Below, one piece after another: positions 5,476 to 7,410 of a stretch of 7,410 nt of DNA (position 1 is its first letter; each line of letters starts with the position of its first letter). The notes beneath the pieces were generated by a model, which ran no database searches, had not been told where the DNA came from, and was given only the letters and a program-made list of their open reading frames with translations. Position numbers and translations under genes: made by a program. Source of the DNA: an uncultured Clostridium sp. (GTDB taxonomy: Bacteria > Bacillota > Clostridia > Lachnospirales > Lachnospiraceae); contig CAMEWU010000116.1 of NCBI GenBank assembly GCA_945946715.1, positions 1-7,410 of the forward strand, given 5' to 3'.

Positions 5476-7410
5476 CGCTTCTTTTGCAAATCAACTCCTA
5501 GTATTTTGACCTCTACGATATCTCCAACGCTAACAACCTCTAATGGATGCTTAATGTATTTATCACACATTTGAGAAATATGCACCAGACCATCCTGATG
5601 AACGCCAATATCTACAAAAGCTCCAAAATCAATAACATTTCTTACAGTTCCTTTTAATATCATACCCTCTTTTAAATCTGACATTTCCATAACATCAGAA
5701 CGGAGGATCGGCTTTGGCATCTCATCTCTAGGATCTCTTGCCGGTTTTTCCAATTCTTTAATAATATCCTTTAAGGTCATTTCCCCAATATCTAAATCTT
5801 TTGATAAGCCCTTAGTATCCTTTGCGGCCAGTGATAATCCAATCAGCCCACCAGATGCAATATCAGCCAGCTTATATCCAAGCTTTGTCAACAATTTAGT
5901 TGCTGCCTCATAGGATTCCGGATGTACACTGGTGCCATCCAATGGGTTCTCACCACCTGAAATACGCATGAATCCAGCACACTGTTCATAGGCTTTCGGT
6001 CCTAGCTTTGCTACCTTTAACAGTTCTTTTCGATTCTGAAACACTCCATGTTCTTCTCTGTATGCCACAATATTCTTTGCTAACGCTTTAGAAATTCCAG
6101 AAACATATTCCAGCAACGATACAGATGCCGTATTCAAATCCACACCAACCCGATTGACACAATCTTCCACCACTGTTGACAGTGCATCTCCTAACTTCTT
6201 TTGATTCATATCATGCTGATACTGACCGACGCCAATGGATTTCGGATCAATTTTTACCAGTTCTGCTAATGGGTCCTGAATTCTTCTGGCAATGGATGCA
6301 GCACTTCTCTGTCCCACATCAAAATTCGGAAATTCTTCTGTCGCCAACTTACTGGCCGAATATACAGAAGCTCCGGCTTCATTTACAATCACATACTGAA
6401 CCGGTTCCTTTATTTCTTTTAGCATATCTACAATTACCTGCTCTGATTCTCTGGATGCGGTTCCGTTTCCCAGAGAAATCAGGGTAATTCCATACTTTTT
6501 AATCAGTTTATAAACTTCTGCCTTTGCCTCTTCAACCTTATTCTGGGGTGCGGTAGGATAAATCACCTTAGTATCCAACACTTTTCCCGTTGCATCAACG
6601 ACTGCCAGCTTACAACCGGTTCGAAATGCAGGATCCCAGCCAAGAACTACCTGTCCTGCTACCGGCGGTTGCATCAGTAATTGATTTAAATTCTGTCCAA
6701 ATACTTCTATTGCACCATCTTCTGCATGCTCTGTCATTTCATTCCGAATATCCCGTTCAATCGAATCCGCAATCAACCGATGATAACTGTCCTCACAAAC
6801 AGATTGTAAGACAGGTGCAGTATTAGTATTTTCATTAACAATCACTTGTTTTTCCAGATATTTTAATATCTTTTCTTCTGGTGCCACAATCTTAACCGTT
6901 AATATCTTTTCCTTTTCACCACGATTCACTGCCAGAACCCGGTATCCTGCCATCTTAGCCACAGACTCCTGAAACTCATAATACATTTCATATACGGATT
7001 CCACTTCCTTATCCTTTGCCGTGGATGTTAGAATTCCTTCTTTCCATGTAATATCACGAATCCAGGTACGATACTGGGCATTATCTGATATACTTTCTGC
7101 CAAAATATCCATTGCCCCCTGAATAGCTTCTTCTACTGTAAGAACACCTTTTTCTTCATCTACATATGGTTCTGCCTCTGTCTGTAATGACTGCTTCGTC
7201 ATCTGTAAGTATATAATATTCGCAAGTCCTTCCAAGCCTTTTTCTTTGGCTATTGTCGCTCTGGTTCTACGCTTTTGCTTATATGGCCGGTATAAATCTT
7301 CTACCGCCACCATCGTCATAGCTTCTTCTATCTCTTTTTTCAGCTCCGGTGTTAGCTTTTCCTGTTCTTCAATACTTTTTAAAACTGCCACCTTACGTTC
7401 CTCTAAATTT
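5451..7410 (-). CDS. tex: Tex, S1-domain RNA-binding transcription accessory protein (N-terminus cut by window edge)
   Basis: Tex is a conserved cytosolic RNA-binding protein related to eukaryotic Spt6 and linked to transcription and RNA handling. The visible part is 652 residues of a usual 700-plus. The apparent start at 7391 is a GTG inside the gene: upstream codons read NLEERK in frame to the edge, as in other Tex proteins. Numbering from that GTG (M1): YRPYKQKRRTRATIA (34-48) in the helical N-terminal region; a YqgF/RNase H-like domain from about 247, with DPAFRTGCKLAVVD (253-266), GNGTASRESE (308-317) and NEAGASVYSAS (337-347); IDPKSIGVGQYQHD (381-394); helix-hairpin-helix repeats with SGISKALAKNIVAYREEHG (431-449) and a second unit near 458-475; and a C-terminal S1 domain (about 572-646) with FGAFVDIG and GLVHISQ. 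No frameshift is seen. The last codons form half of a perfect hairpin. Confidence 0.96.
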   Translation of the reverse strand, partial: NLEERKVAVLKSIEEQEKLTPELKKEIEEAMTMVAVEDLYRPYKQKRRTRATIAKEKGLEGLANIIYLQMTKQSLQTEAEPYVDEEKGVLTVEEAIQGAMDILAESISDNAQYRTWIRDITWKEGILTSTAKDKEVESVYEMYYEFQESVAKMAGYRVLAVNRGEKEKILTVKIVAPEEKILKYLEKQVIVNENTNTAPVLQSVCEDSYHRLIADSIERDIRNEMTEHAEDGAIEVFGQNLNQLLMQPPVAGQVVLGWDPAFRTGCKLAVVDATGKVLDTKVIYPTAPQNKVEEAKAEVYKLIKKYGITLISLGNGTASRESEQVIVDMLKEIKEPVQYVIVNEAGASVYSASKLATEEFPNFDVGQRSAASIARRIQDPLAELVKIDPKSIGVGQYQHDMNQKKLGDALSTVVEDCVNRVGVDLNTASVSLLEYVSGISKALAKNIVAYREEHGVFQNRKELLKVAKLGPKAYEQCAGFMRISGGENPLDGTSVHPESYEAATKLLTKLGYKLADIASGGLIGLSLAAKDTKGLSKDLDIGEMTLKDIIKELEKPARDPRDEMPKPILRSDVMEMSDLKEGMILKGTVRNVIDFGAFVDIGVHQDGLVHISQMCDKYIKHPLEVVSVGDIVEVKILGVDLQKKRIQLTMKL

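Noticed and set aside
6176..6826. Open plus-strand frames opposite tex, including a 103-codon frame at 6176-6487.
   Set aside because: They lie antisense to a well-conserved gene, have no recognisable motifs or ribosome-binding sites, and read as shadows of the tex codons.
7389..7391. GTG at 7391 as the start of tex.
   Set aside because: The frame is open to the window edge and the preceding codons (NLEERK) fit the Tex family. The GTG encodes an internal valine.
1..7410. Search for a mobile element, CRISPR array, toxin-antitoxin pair, defence or novel biosynthetic system.
   Set aside because: No transposase, integrase, nuclease, repeat-spacer pattern or unusual gene cluster is visible; nearly all bases belong to housekeeping genes on one strand.

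Overview
The window reads as chromosomal housekeeping DNA from an AT-rich Gram-positive anaerobe of the class Clostridia, most likely family Lachnospiraceae. This rests on the AT-rich base composition, on a tsaE-tsaB-rimI-tsaD set like that of Firmicutes, and on a membrane-anchored protein that resembles DUF6715 proteins I associate with Lachnospiraceae. I cannot assign a genus. Every gene I can support lies on the minus strand, so transcription runs from high to low coordinates.

Layout in the direction of transcription: (1) 7410-5451, most of tex, an RNA-binding transcription-associated protein whose N-terminus lies beyond the window edge; its stop codon sits inside a perfect 15-bp inverted repeat. 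(2) 5382-4825, a YcxB-like two-pass membrane protein overlapping tsaE by 4 bases (ATGA). (3) 4828-3198, the block tsaE-tsaB-rimI with gaps of 9-20 bases. (4) A 128-base gap, then a 72-residue double-CxxC protein at 3069-2851. (5) A 98-base gap with a reasonable sigma-A-type promoter, then rnz (RNase Z), a DUF6715-like membrane-anchored protein, tsaD and the first 45 codons of ispD, spaced 19, 1 and 25 bases apart.

The main theme is tRNA maturation. TsaE, TsaB and TsaD are three of the four proteins that make N6-threonylcarbamoyladenosine (t6A) at position 37 of ANN-decoding tRNAs (the fourth, TsaC/Sua5, is not here). RNase Z trims tRNA 3' ends. RimI acetylates the N-terminus of ribosomal protein S18 and is a usual neighbour of tsaB. 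Tex links to RNA and transcription. IspD belongs to non-mevalonate isoprenoid synthesis.

I see no mobile element, CRISPR array, phage gene, rRNA or tRNA gene, and no clear new defence or biosynthetic system. The points most worth a second look are the perfect hairpin at the end of tex without a U-tract, the small zinc-binding-type protein and the DUF6715-like protein set among tRNA genes, and the separation of tsaD from tsaE-tsaB-rimI by three genes.
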